5,383 nucleotides of DNA, taken from NCBI GenBank assembly GCA_934567745.1, contig CAKTJM010000123.1, positions 1 through 5,383 on the forward strand, written 5' to 3'. This DNA is from an uncultured Eubacteriales bacterium. Its GTDB lineage: Bacteria; Bacillota; Clostridia; Oscillospirales; Oscillospiraceae. Within the stretch, counting starts at the first letter, position 1. The number at the start of each line of letters is the position of its first letter. The notes below the pieces were generated by a model. It ran no database searches. It saw only the letters and a list, made by a program, of their open reading frames with translations, and was not told where the DNA came from. Below, in pieces: positions 1 to 4,592 of the stretch. A program made the translations under genes and the position numbers.

Positions 1-2
1 AC

Positions 3-476
3 AGCAAGGACAACGAGGCCCTCGTCCACAAGACCATCAAGAAGGTGGCCGACGACATCGAGAACATGAAGTTCAACACCGCCATCGCCGCCCTGATGAC
101 CCTGACGAACCAGTTCTACGACAAGGGCGTCAACCGTGCCGAGTACCGCACGCTGCTGACCCTGCTGTCCCCGTTCGCGCCGCACATGGCCGACGAGCTG
201 TGGGAGCAGCTGGGCTTCGAGGGCCTCGCCTGCACGCAGAGCTGGCCGGAGTATGACGAGAGCAAGACGATCGCGTCCGAGGTGACGATCGCGGTGCAGG
301 TGGGCGGCAAGCTCAAGACCACCGTGACGGTGCCGATGGGCAGCGACGACGCGACGGTCCTGGCCGCGGCGACGGCGGAGCCGAAGATCCAGAAGCTCAT
401 GGACGGCAAGGAGCTGGTGAAGACCATCCACGTGCCGAACAAGCTGGTGAACCTGATCCTGAAGCCGAAGGCCTGA
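3..476 (+). CDS. leuS: Leucyl-tRNA synthetase, C-terminal fragment (5' end outside window)
   Basis: This is the last 157 codons of a class I aminoacyl-tRNA synthetase that charges tRNA-Leu with leucine in the cytoplasm. The frame is open from the window edge; the first ATG inside (position 69) and other internal starts are not the true start. The opening segment with HKTIKKVADDIE and FNTAIAALM is the typical helical anticodon-binding domain of bacterial LeuRS. FAPHMADELWEQLG is the conserved end of that domain. The tail, with VQVGGKLKTTVTVP and then KTIHVPNKLVNLI, is the small C-terminal domain that contacts the tRNA elbow. The catalytic HIGH and KMSKS motifs and the editing domain lie upstream, outside the window. 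The gene ends with TGA at 474-476, and I see no convincing terminator before the rpsU promoter 31 bases further on. Identification is secure; only completeness is unknown. Confidence 0.96.
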   Translation, partial: SKDNEALVHKTIKKVADDIENMKFNTAIAALMTLTNQFYDKGVNRAEYRTLLTLLSPFAPHMADELWEQLGFEGLACTQSWPEYDESKTIASEVTIAVQVGGKLKTTVTVPMGSDDATVLAAATAEPKIQKLMDGKELVKTIHVPNKLVNLILKPKA

Positions 477-506
477 GGAAATTTCAAAAAACTTGGCAGC
501 CATGCC

Positions 507-535
507 TTGACAACGGCAGGGATAACGCATATAAT
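507..535 (+). promoter_or_regulatory. Consensus sigma-A promoter of rpsU
   Basis: TTGACA at 507-512 and TATAAT at 530-535 are both perfect consensus hexamers with the optimal 17-base spacer. Transcription would start near 541-543, giving a leader of about 70 bases before rpsU. This is the best promoter in the window and suits a highly expressed ribosomal protein gene. It also makes rpsU independent of the upstream leuS transcript. Confidence 0.9.
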
Positions 536-541
536 ACCACT

Positions 542-612
542 GTTAACGCCATAGGTAAAACGATGGCCCTTAGGTGGCGAGCATCCTGCCACTTCGGAGG
601 GAGGGAAAACGA
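542..612 (+). promoter_or_regulatory. Structured 5' leader of rpsU (two candidate hairpins)
   Basis: Two successive hairpins can be drawn in the untranslated leader. The first pairs GCCAT (548-552) with ATGGC (563-567) around a 10-base loop. The second pairs 572-578 with 588-594 (seven pairs, one G-U) around a 9-base loop and ends just before the GGAGGGAGGG ribosome binding region at 596-605. Many ribosomal protein genes are controlled by leader structures that bind their own product, so autoregulation by S21 is possible. I do not recognise a described motif here, and both stems are modest. Confidence 0.35.
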
Positions 613-795
613 ATGTCTGAAGTCCACGTGAGAGAGAACGAATCTCTGGAGAGCGCTCTGAAGCGTTTCAAGCGCAGCTGCGCCAAGTCCGGCGTCCTCG
701 CCGAGGTGCGGAAAAGAGAGCACTATGAGAGCCCCAGCGTGAAGCGCCGCAAGAAGTCTGAGGCCGCGCGGAAGAACCGCAAGAAGTTCTATTGA
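613..795 (+). CDS. rpsU: Small ribosomal subunit protein bS21
   Basis: This is a 60-residue, strongly basic protein of the 30S subunit that sits near the 3' end of 16S rRNA and helps translation initiation. The sequence begins [20 protein letters not shown], the standard S21 N-terminus. It continues with the conserved KRSCAKSG and [11 protein letters not shown] segments and ends in a Lys/Arg-rich tail with [15 protein letters not shown], which contacts rRNA. Length matches the usual 57-70 residues. The ATG at 613 is chosen because a strong GGAGGGAGGG sequence (596-605) lies 7 bases upstream and the protein then starts exactly like its family. An in-frame start at 574 would add 13 residues unlike S21 and would run through the ribosome binding site. 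The gene is alone between its own promoter and a strong terminator. Confidence 0.97.
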   Translation: MSEVHVRENESLESALKRFKRSCAKSGVLAEVRKREHYESPSVKRRKKSEAARKNRKKFY

Positions 796-800
796 TAACC

Positions 801-833
801 AAAAGACCTGCCCGATCACGGGCAGGTCTTTTT
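801..833. terminator. Bidirectional intrinsic terminator between rpsU and the convergent gene
   Basis: A perfect 14-bp stem (801-814 with 819-832) encloses an ATCA loop and has a GC-rich core followed by TTTTT on the plus strand. The arm ends are AAAA and TTTT, so the minus strand also reads stem plus T-run. It begins five bases after the rpsU stop and 17 bases beyond the stop of the minus-strand gene ending at 850, so it probably terminates both. Confidence 0.93.
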
Positions 834-849
834 GTGTGGCCGGGTGCCG

Positions 850-1626
850 TCACCGCTCCGCCAGAGCCTCCCCCAGCACGTCCGCCGACTCCGGCAGCAG
901 GAGGAGGATCGTGCCGATCCCCAGCTCCCGCGCCAGCGCCCGCTTGCGGCGCAGGCTCTGGCCGTCGTCGAAGAGGACGAAGTGCGCCCCCGTCGTGCGG
1001 CTCATGTAGGTGAAGTAGTGCGCGCACAGCTCCGGCGAGAAGAAGACCGCCGGATCGAGCCGCGCGATCAGCGCCCGCAGCTCCTCCTCCGTCAGCGGCG
1101 CGCCCCGGCCCTCCGGGGCGGGGAGGTAGAAGTCCTCCCGCACCCGGCGCAGGCACAGGGCGATCCGCCCCGCGCCGTAGCGCTGGACGGCCCCCTCCAG
1201 CCGCCGCCGCAGCGACCCGCCGGAGATCGCCGTCGACAGGCAGAGCTTCGCCCGCTGGGCGTAGTTGGCGTAGGCCTCCGGCAGCATCAGGCCCAGCCCC
1301 CGCCGCGCCAGGCTCTCGTCCAGCAGGGCGATCAGCCGCGCGAGATAGGGCGTGGGCGGCGGCTCCACGTCGAGCATGACGCCCCCGAAGCCCCGCTGTG
1401 CGCACAGCATCAGGACGTCCTGGACGGCCCGGCGCGGGTCGGGCCCGCCCGGCGGCCCCTCCGGCACGCCGAGCAGCATCCACCCCCCGCGCACCCCGCC
1501 GGGCAGCGCGGGATGATGGATCCGTCCGTCCGCGCCCAGCCGGAAGGCCATGTGGATCGTGGGCAGTCCGTACTGCCGCGCCTCGGCCAGCCGTTCGGGC
1601 GGTGTGAGCAGCTGTGTGTCCCCCAT
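850..1626 (-). CDS. Uncharacterised protein resembling a GH18-type TIM barrel
   Basis: The product has 258 residues, with no signal peptide or membrane segment visible, so it should be cytoplasmic. Residues 81-88 (GGVMLDVE) sit at the end of a strand and resemble the glycoside hydrolase family 18 signature DGxDxDxE, keeping only the last Asp (D86) and the Glu (E88). Around it are repeated strand/helix units, including GLGLMLPEAYANYA (110-123), ALCLRRVREDFY (156-167), AVFFSPELCAHYFTYM (193-208) and AHFVLFDDGQSL (214-225), consistent with a barrel. The ATG at 1626 has AGGGGG on the minus strand about ten bases upstream. I recognise this only as a hypothetical protein type of clostridia; enzyme activity is not shown, and the loss of two signature Asp residues argues for caution. 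It is convergent with rpsU and divergent from the HAD gene, with no convincing promoter of its own seen. Confidence refers to the gene; the fold assignment is about 0.4. Confidence 0.82.
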   Translation of the reverse strand: MGDTQLLTPPERLAEARQYGLPTIHMAFRLGADGRIHHPALPGGVRGGWMLLGVPEGPPGGPDPRRAVQDVLMLCAQRGFGGVMLDVEPPPTPYLARLIALLDESLARRGLGLMLPEAYANYAQRAKLCLSTAISGGSLRRRLEGAVQRYGAGRIALCLRRVREDFYLPAPEGRGAPLTEEELRALIARLDPAVFFSPELCAHYFTYMSRTTGAHFVLFDDGQSLRRKRALARELGIGTILLLLPESADVLGEALAER

Positions 1627-1639
1627 GGGCGATACCCCC

Positions 1640-1668
1640 TTGTCTCATCCGCGTAGAGCGTGTATAAT
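1640..1668 (+). promoter_or_regulatory. Promoter of the yqeG-like gene
   Basis: TTGTCT (1640-1645) and TATAAT (1663-1668) are separated by 17 bases. The -10 box is perfect and the -35 keeps the TTG core. Transcription would start near 1675, about 50 bases before the GTG start. The -35 box lies only 14 bases from the start of the divergent minus-strand gene and overlaps its ribosome binding region. Confidence 0.75.
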
Positions 1669-1689
1669 AAGCGATACTAGACTATGCAG

Positions 1690-1709
1690 CGGTCTGCCTT
1701 GGCAGACCG
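1690..1709 (+). promoter_or_regulatory. Hairpin or operator-like inverted repeat ahead of the HAD gene
   Basis: CGGTCTGCC (1690-1698) is followed by TT and its exact reverse complement GGCAGACCG (1701-1709). As RNA this would fold to an eight-pair stem with a CUUG loop ending two bases before the AAGGAG ribosome binding site (1712-1717). As DNA it is a nearly perfect palindrome about 15-35 bases downstream of the predicted transcription start, where a repressor could bind. Nothing further identifies it, and no T-run follows, so it is not a terminator. Confidence 0.5.
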
Positions 1710-1724
1710 GGAAGGAGAGAAGCT

Positions 1725-2228
1725 GTGCGACTGCCGCTCATCCCGGCCTATCGGTTCGGGAGCATCTATGAGATCGATCCCGCCCGGCTCCAGGCGCGGG
1801 GCATCCGTCTCCTCCTGGCCGACCTGGACAACACCCTGGTGCCCTATCGGGTCAAGGTCCCCAACGCCCGCCTCGCCGCCTGGCGGGACGAGCTGGCCGC
1901 CCACGGGGTGGCGCTCTTCCTGCTGTCGAACAGCCGCAAGCCCGGCCGCGCCCAGCGGTTCGCCGAGGCGCTGGGCATCCCCTACGAGGGCCACGCGGGC
2001 AAGCCGCGGGTCGGCGGCTTCCGCCGCGCGATGGCGCGGATGGGCGTCGGACCGGAGGAGACCGCCATCGTCGGCGACCAGATCTTCACCGACACCTGGG
2101 GCGGCGGCAACGCGAGGATCCTGACCCTGCTGGTCGATCCGATCGAGTTCGGGACCCTCTTCCGCCGGGCGCGGTACCTCGTCGAGGGGCCGTTCCGGTC
2201 GCGGGCGGCGCGGGGCGAAAAGTTTTGA
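1725..2228 (+). CDS. yqeG: YqeG-family HAD (subclass IIIA) phosphatase
   Basis: This 167-residue protein belongs to the haloacid dehalogenase superfamily, soluble phosphatases that use an aspartyl-phosphate intermediate and magnesium. All four HAD motifs are present: motif I DLDNTLV with nucleophile D33 and acid/base D35, motif II Ser68 in LLSNSR, motif III Lys93 in GKP, and motif IV GDQIFTD with D118 and D123. The N-terminal PAYRFGSIYEID and the short linker without a large cap domain fit the YqeG type, whose usual length is about 160-180. The physiological substrate is not known to me; some relatives act on phosphatidylglycerophosphate, but that cannot be read from this sequence. Translation begins at GTG 1725, which has AAGGAG (1712-1717) seven bases upstream; the N-terminus MRLPLIPAYR fits the family. 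The gene has its own promoter and is followed by the efp promoter, with no clear terminator between. Confidence 0.92.
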   Translation: MRLPLIPAYRFGSIYEIDPARLQARGIRLLLADLDNTLVPYRVKVPNARLAAWRDELAAHGVALFLLSNSRKPGRAQRFAEALGIPYEGHAGKPRVGGFRRAMARMGVGPEETAIVGDQIFTDTWGGGNARILTLLVDPIEFGTLFRRARYLVEGPFRSRAARGEKF

Positions 2229-2259
2229 GGGGAAATCACGCGTTCTATGGGGATACCCC

Positions 2260-2288
2260 TTGCAAAACGGGGCGAGGTAGTGTAAAAT
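2260..2288 (+). promoter_or_regulatory. Promoter of the efp operon
   Basis: TTGCAA (2260-2265) and TAAAAT (2283-2288) are 17 bases apart, each one or two bases from consensus. The start would fall near 2295, leaving about 35 bases of leader before the efp start. Sequence just before the -35 (GATACCCC then TTG) resembles the same position of the yqeG promoter. Confidence 0.72.
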
Positions 2289-2315
2289 AGTTTCGCCTAT
2301 CAACGATATACTTTT

Positions 2316-2320
2316 GGAGG
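2316..2320 (+). promoter_or_regulatory. Ribosome binding site deciding the efp start
   Basis: GGAGG at 2316-2320 is followed by three in-frame ATG codons at 2321, 2324 and 2330. The first two are 0 and 3 bases away, too close for initiation. The third is 9 bases away and gives the protein [10 protein letters not shown], which matches the EF-P N-terminus. Confidence 0.8.
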
Positions 2321-2329
2321 ATGATGAGT

Positions 2330-2893
2330 ATGATTTCTGCCGGCGAATTCCGCAACGGTATGACCTTTGAGATGGACGGCCAGGTGATGCAGGTCGTCGA
2401 GTTCCAGCACGTCAAGCCCGGCAAGGGCGCGGCCTTCGTCCGCACGAAGATGAAGAACGTCATCACCGGCGCCGTCACCGAGACCTCCTTCAACCCCACG
2501 GCGAAGTTCGAGAACGCCTACGTGGAGAAGAAGGACATGGAGTACAGCTACAACGACGGCGATCTGTACTACTTCATGGACCAGGAGACCTATGACATGG
2601 TCCCCATCGCCGCTGAGATCCTGAGCGACAGCTTCCGCTTCGTCAAGGAGAACATGATGTGCAAGGTCAACAGCTACAAGGGCAAGGTCTTCGCGGTCGA
2701 TCCCCCCACCTTCGTGGAGCTGGAGGTCACCGAGACCGATCCCGGCTTCAAGGGCGACACCGCCACCAACGTGACCAAGCCCGCCACCGTCGAGACCGGT
2801 GCAGAGCTGAAGGTCCCGCTGTTCATCAACCCCGGCGACCGCATCAAGATCGATACCCGCACCGGCGAGTATCTCGAGCGCGCGAAGGGCTGA
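2330..2893 (+). CDS. efp: Translation elongation factor P
   Basis: EF-P binds the ribosome between the P and E sites and relieves stalling at consecutive prolines. With the start at ATG 2330 the protein has 187 residues, the usual family length of about 185-188. The N-terminal KOW-like domain contains [14 protein letters not shown], where Lys32 in PGKG is the loop-tip residue that enters the peptidyl-transferase centre and is the site of post-translational modification in many bacteria. Two OB-type domains follow, with [17 protein letters not shown] and the characteristic [19 protein letters not shown] and [14 protein letters not shown] at the C-terminus. The window contains no gene for a lysine-modifying enzyme such as epmA, so the modification state is unknown. 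The next gene begins 27 bases after the stop with no terminator between, so the two are probably cotranscribed. Confidence 0.98.
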   Translation: MISAGEFRNGMTFEMDGQVMQVVEFQHVKPGKGAAFVRTKMKNVITGAVTETSFNPTAKFENAYVEKKDMEYSYNDGDLYYFMDQETYDMVPIAAEILSDSFRFVKENMMCKVNSYKGKVFAVDPPTFVELEVTETDPGFKGDTATNVTKPATVETGAELKVPLFINPGDRIKIDTRTGEYLERAKG

Positions 2894-2920
2894 TCCGTCT
2901 GTTTTTAGAAAGGACAAGAT

Positions 2921-3391
2921 ATGATCATGACGATTTCTGAAAAAGTCGCATACCTCAAGGGCTTGGCCGACGGCCTGGACCTGGACAAGGAGCCCTCCAA
3001 GGAGGGCAAGCTGATCGCGAAGATCATCGACATCCTCGAGGAGGTCGGTCTGGCGGTCGAGGATCTGGAGAACGAGATCGAGGACGTCGGCGCGGAGCTG
3101 GACTCCGTGGCGGAGGACGTCTCCGACCTGGAGACCATCGTGTTCGACGAGTATGACGAGGACGACGACGAGCTGGACTTCGGCCCCGGCTCCGGCTGCG
3201 GTAGCTGCTGCTCCTCCGCCGATGAGCTGGGCGACGATTTCTTCGAGATCGCCTGCCCGAGCTGCGGCGAGGACCTCGTGATCGACGAGAGCGTCCTGGA
3301 CGCGGGCGAGGTGACCTGCCCCAACTGCGGCGACAAGTTCTCTCTGGACCTGACCGACGAGGACGCGGACGACGAGGACGGCGAGGAATGA
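2921..3391 (+). CDS. Acidic CD1247-type protein with a zinc-ribbon C-terminus
   Basis: The product has 156 residues and is extremely acidic. The N-terminal segment, about 1-45 (ISEKVAYLKGLADGLDLD, then KEGKLIAKIIDILEEVGLAVEDLE), matches the conserved domain I know as CD1247 N-terminal, found in clostridia. Residues about 35-75 look like a helical or coiled-coil stretch, followed by an Asp/Glu run (76-86). Residues 112-136 hold two CxxC pairs (CPSC and CPNC) 17 residues apart, a probable zinc ribbon. An additional CGSCC cluster lies at 93-97. The tail is again nearly all Asp and Glu. No membrane segment or signal peptide is present. Function is unknown. The ATG at 2921 is preferred over 2927 because GAAAGGA (2908-2914) is 6 bases upstream. 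It is the middle gene of the efp operon, and its stop overlaps the next start (ATGA). Confidence 0.88.
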   Translation: MIMTISEKVAYLKGLADGLDLDKEPSKEGKLIAKIIDILEEVGLAVEDLENEIEDVGAELDSVAEDVSDLETIVFDEYDEDDDELDFGPGSGCGSCCSSADELGDDFFEIACPSCGEDLVIDESVLDAGEVTCPNCGDKFSLDLTDEDADDEDGEE

Positions 3392-3681
3392 GCCCCTGCC
3401 GCCTTCTGGTGACGTACACGGCGAAGCCCGGCCAGCGGGAGGCGTTCCTGCAGGCCGTGGCCGAGAGCGGCGCGGTCGCCAAGATCCGCGCGGAGGACGG
3501 CTGCCTGGGGTATGCCTATTACCGCGCGGTGGACGACCCGGACGTCGTGCTGCTCGTGGAGGCGTGGGCCTCGGCGGAGCAGCAGGCGCGGCACCTGGCC
3601 CAGCCGCACATGGCGGACGTCATGGCCGCCAAGGAGCGGTACGTCCAGGAGACCGGCGTCACGCGGTATCATCACGATTGA
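3388..3681 (+). CDS. Small ABM-fold monooxygenase-like protein
   Basis: This 97-residue protein fits the antibiotic biosynthesis monooxygenase (ABM, YgiN-like) family, small dimeric ferredoxin-like folds, some of which oxidise quinols without a cofactor. Supporting features are the first strand RLLVTYTAKPGQREAFLQA, the EDGCLGYAYYRAVDDPDVVLLVEAW segment (36-60) corresponding to the family's E-x-G-C-x-x-Y core and E-x-W strand, and the later HLAQPHM (69-75). Length is typical at 95-105 residues. The substrate is unknown, and many members are annotated only as putative quinol monooxygenases. Its ATG lies within the stop of the preceding gene (ATGA), so translation is probably coupled. A GAGGA sequence at 3374-3378, inside the Asp/Glu codons of the upstream gene, is 9 bases from the start. 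A strong terminator follows at 3688, making this the last gene of the operon. Confidence 0.88.
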   Translation: MSPCRLLVTYTAKPGQREAFLQAVAESGAVAKIRAEDGCLGYAYYRAVDDPDVVLLVEAWASAEQQARHLAQPHMADVMAAKERYVQETGVTRYHHD

Positions 3682-3687
3682 ACGAAC

Positions 3688-3723
3688 GACCGGACGGCGA
3701 GAGCCGTCCGGTCTGTTTCGTTT
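3688..3723 (+). terminator. Intrinsic terminator of the efp operon
   Basis: Eleven perfect pairs (3688-3698 with 3703-3713) enclose a GAGA loop of the stable GNRA type. A T-rich but interrupted tail (TCTGTTTCGTTT) follows. The upstream AACGAAC and downstream GTTTCGTT can extend the stem beyond a small internal loop. It starts seven bases after the stop of the ABM gene. Confidence 0.87.
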
Positions 3724-3740
3724 GGGGGACGCAGCCGTCT

Positions 3741-3760
3741 CTTGCAAGCGGAGGCCCTCC
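3741..3760. promoter_or_regulatory. Palindromic candidate operator of the toxin-antitoxin promoter
   Basis: Two adjacent palindromes cover the -35 and most of the spacer. CTTGCAAG (3741-3748) is a perfect 8-base palindrome containing the -35 box. GGAGG-C-CCTCC (3750-3760) has two 5-base arms around a single base. Type II modules are commonly autorepressed by antitoxin or antitoxin-toxin complexes bound to palindromes at the promoter, so these sites are good candidates. No DNA-binding fold can be assigned confidently to the antitoxin from sequence alone. Confidence 0.5.
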
Positions 3761-3771
3761 TGTGGTATGAT
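3742..3771 (+). promoter_or_regulatory. Extended -10 promoter of the toxin-antitoxin module
   Basis: TTGCAA (3742-3747) and TATGAT (3766-3771) are 18 bases apart. A TGG directly before the -10 makes it an extended -10 promoter. Transcription would start near 3778, leaving only about 16 bases ahead of the antitoxin ATG, just enough to hold the ribosome binding site AAAGGAGGTG (3778-3787). Confidence 0.72.
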
Positions 3772-3793
3772 AACGGAAAAGGAGGTGGATCGT

Positions 3794-4009
3794 ATGAGCG
3801 ACAAGGAACGGGTCATCTCTCTGCTGGACCAGGTACCGGCCTATAAAATGGGCTACGTGCTGGCCTACGTGCAGGGCATCACGGCCGATGAAGCGGCGGA
3901 CGATGCGTTCTGCGAACGGATGCTGGAGGATTATCGGAACGATCCGGATCCGGACAAGGACGAGGAGTTCGCCTGGGAGGACTGCAAGAAGTCGTGGGGG
4001 CTGGACTGA
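3794..4009 (+). CDS. Antitoxin of a RelBE/ParDE-like type II module
   Basis: This is a 71-residue acidic protein directly upstream of a RelE-like toxin. The N-terminal half (ERVISLLDQVPAYKMGYVLAYVQGI, about 5-29) is probably helical and resembles the start of small clostridial antitoxins. The second half is rich in Asp and Glu (DDAFCERMLEDYRNDPDPDKDEEF) and probably wraps the basic toxin. The assignment rests mainly on order, size and charge, since antitoxins diverge quickly. The ATG at 3794 has an almost perfect anti-16S match, AAAGGAGGTG, with 8 bases between GGAGG and the start. Longer readings upstream would run through the promoter and are rejected. The stop TGA overlaps the toxin ATG by one base, the usual coupling in such modules. 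It has its own promoter and is separated from the efp operon by a terminator. Confidence 0.85.
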   Translation: MSDKERVISLLDQVPAYKMGYVLAYVQGITADEAADDAFCERMLEDYRNDPDPDKDEEFAWEDCKKSWGLD

Positions 4010-4260
4010 TGTATCGGATTGTCCTGAAGAAAAAGGCGAAGAAATTCATCGACGCCCTGCCGACGAACGAGCGGCGGCGTGTCGCCGCGGCCATCGACCG
4101 GCTCCCGGCGGGGGAGGACATCAAGCAGCTCAAAGGCCATCCGGGCCTGCTGCGGCTGAGGGTCGGCTCCTATCGCATCATCTACTCGGTGGATCATGGT
4201 GAACTGGTCGTGTACGTCATCGCCGCTGGGAACCGCAGCGACATCTACGGTCATCTATGA
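4009..4260 (+). CDS. RelE/ParE-superfamily toxin
   Basis: The product is an 83-residue basic protein. RelE-type toxins cut mRNA in the ribosomal A site; related ParE toxins inhibit gyrase. Recognisable features are the N-terminal strand and Lys-rich helix YRIVLKKKAKKFIDALP, the LKGHPGLLRLRVGSYRIIY core (41-59), and the final strand with GNRSDIY (74-80). By rough alignment with E. coli RelE, Arg51, Arg56, Arg76 and Tyr80 fall at or near its functional basic and tyrosine positions, favouring mRNA cleavage over ParE activity, but this is not certain. The ATG at 4009 shares its A with the antitoxin stop. A GTG at 3994 would add five residues and lie inside the antitoxin, and is less likely. The gene looks intact. 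A hairpin-rich repeat begins 11 bases after the stop. Confidence 0.92.
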   Translation: MYRIVLKKKAKKFIDALPTNERRRVAAAIDRLPAGEDIKQLKGHPGLLRLRVGSYRIIYSVDHGELVVYVIAAGNRSDIYGHL

Positions 4261-4270
4261 GGAAATAGGA

Positions 4271-4527
4271 AGAGGGAGACGCTCAGCGTCTCCCTCTCGC
4301 AGTGTGTCAAAAAAGCCTCGCAGAGTTTCGTGCCCGCAGGCACGAAATAGAGTCCAGTCATTTTCTCCGGTGACATGTGCGCCGGAGAAAATACTTCTCA
4401 GCCCACAAGTGTGCGAGTCGCCCGTCAGGGCGGCGAGTGCGCGCAGGGGGCTGCATCCCCTCTGTCGGAAAACCCCGCAGGGGTTTTTCGACAGCCTAAA
4501 AGGGGGAGACGCCCAGCGTCTCCCTCT
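4271..4527. repeat. MITE-like or REP-like hairpin element with imperfect terminal inverted repeats
   Basis: The stretch 4261-4592 has no gene. The left end (4271-4328) and the reverse complement of the right end (4470-4527) align over 58 positions with 44 identities and no gap, by my hand count. Each end has an outer palindrome (GGGAGACGC, 3-base loop, GCGTCTCCC), then a spacer, TGTC, an A-run, CC and CGCAG or its complement. The order is mirrored between the ends, so this is an inverted rather than a direct arrangement. Internal hairpins add to it: 4326-4347 (nine pairs, CGCA loop), 4360-4392 (eleven pairs plus), 4419-4432 (five pairs), 4445-4461 (five pairs) and 4462-4494 (fifteen pairs, GCA loop). 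No transposase or obvious target duplication is seen. It may instead be a structured transcript or compound terminator region. Confidence 0.55.
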
Positions 4528-4537
4528 CGTTGTTTTT
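4501..4537. terminator. Terminator-like hairpin at the right end of the repeat
   Basis: The hairpin 4501-4511 with 4517-4527 (11 pairs, one G-U, plus C-G closing the loop) is followed on the plus strand by CTCGTTGTTTTT. On the minus strand the same stem is followed by CTTTT. It can therefore stop transcripts from the toxin-antitoxin side and from the SLH gene ending at 4593. The equivalent left-end hairpin (4271-4297) lacks a T-run and is a poor terminator on its own. Confidence 0.55.
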
Positions 4538-4592
4538 CTAAGTATCCTGATGTCGCGATGTCGTCGTGTCGGTCTCGTTCGTTCGTCTCGTC

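Noticed and set aside
477..506. A leuS terminator
   Set aside because: Only a four-pair GGCA/TGCC stem is possible, with no T-run; too weak to call.
668..1648. Long open frame of 326 codons on the minus strand
   Set aside because: Its product is a low-complexity Ala/Gly/Arg/Pro sequence in another frame of the same gene, and it runs through the terminator and into rpsU antisense.
832..1656. Long open frame of 274 codons on the plus strand
   Set aside because: It is antisense to the better-supported minus-strand gene, its product is dominated by Arg, Gln and Pro, and it shows no family motif. High GC content keeps the opposite frame open.
1627..1690. A promoter for the minus-strand gene (TATTAT or TAGTAT as -10)
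   Set aside because: Neither candidate has an acceptable -35 at 16-18 bases, so I do not report one.
2300..2917. Minus-strand open frame opposite efp
   Set aside because: It is a complete shadow of efp, which is unmistakable on the other strand.
2905..3816. Minus-strand open frame opposite the acidic protein and ABM genes
   Set aside because: Its Ser-rich product is the reverse of the Asp/Glu codon runs, and it crosses a terminator and a promoter of the plus-strand genes.
3512..4009. Longer reading of the antitoxin starting upstream
   Set aside because: It would read through the ABM gene in another frame, the terminator and the module's promoter; the ATG at 3794 has an excellent ribosome binding site.
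4271..4527. CRISPR array or complete insertion sequence
   Set aside because: There are no regularly spaced direct repeats with unique spacers, and no transposase frame between the inverted ends.
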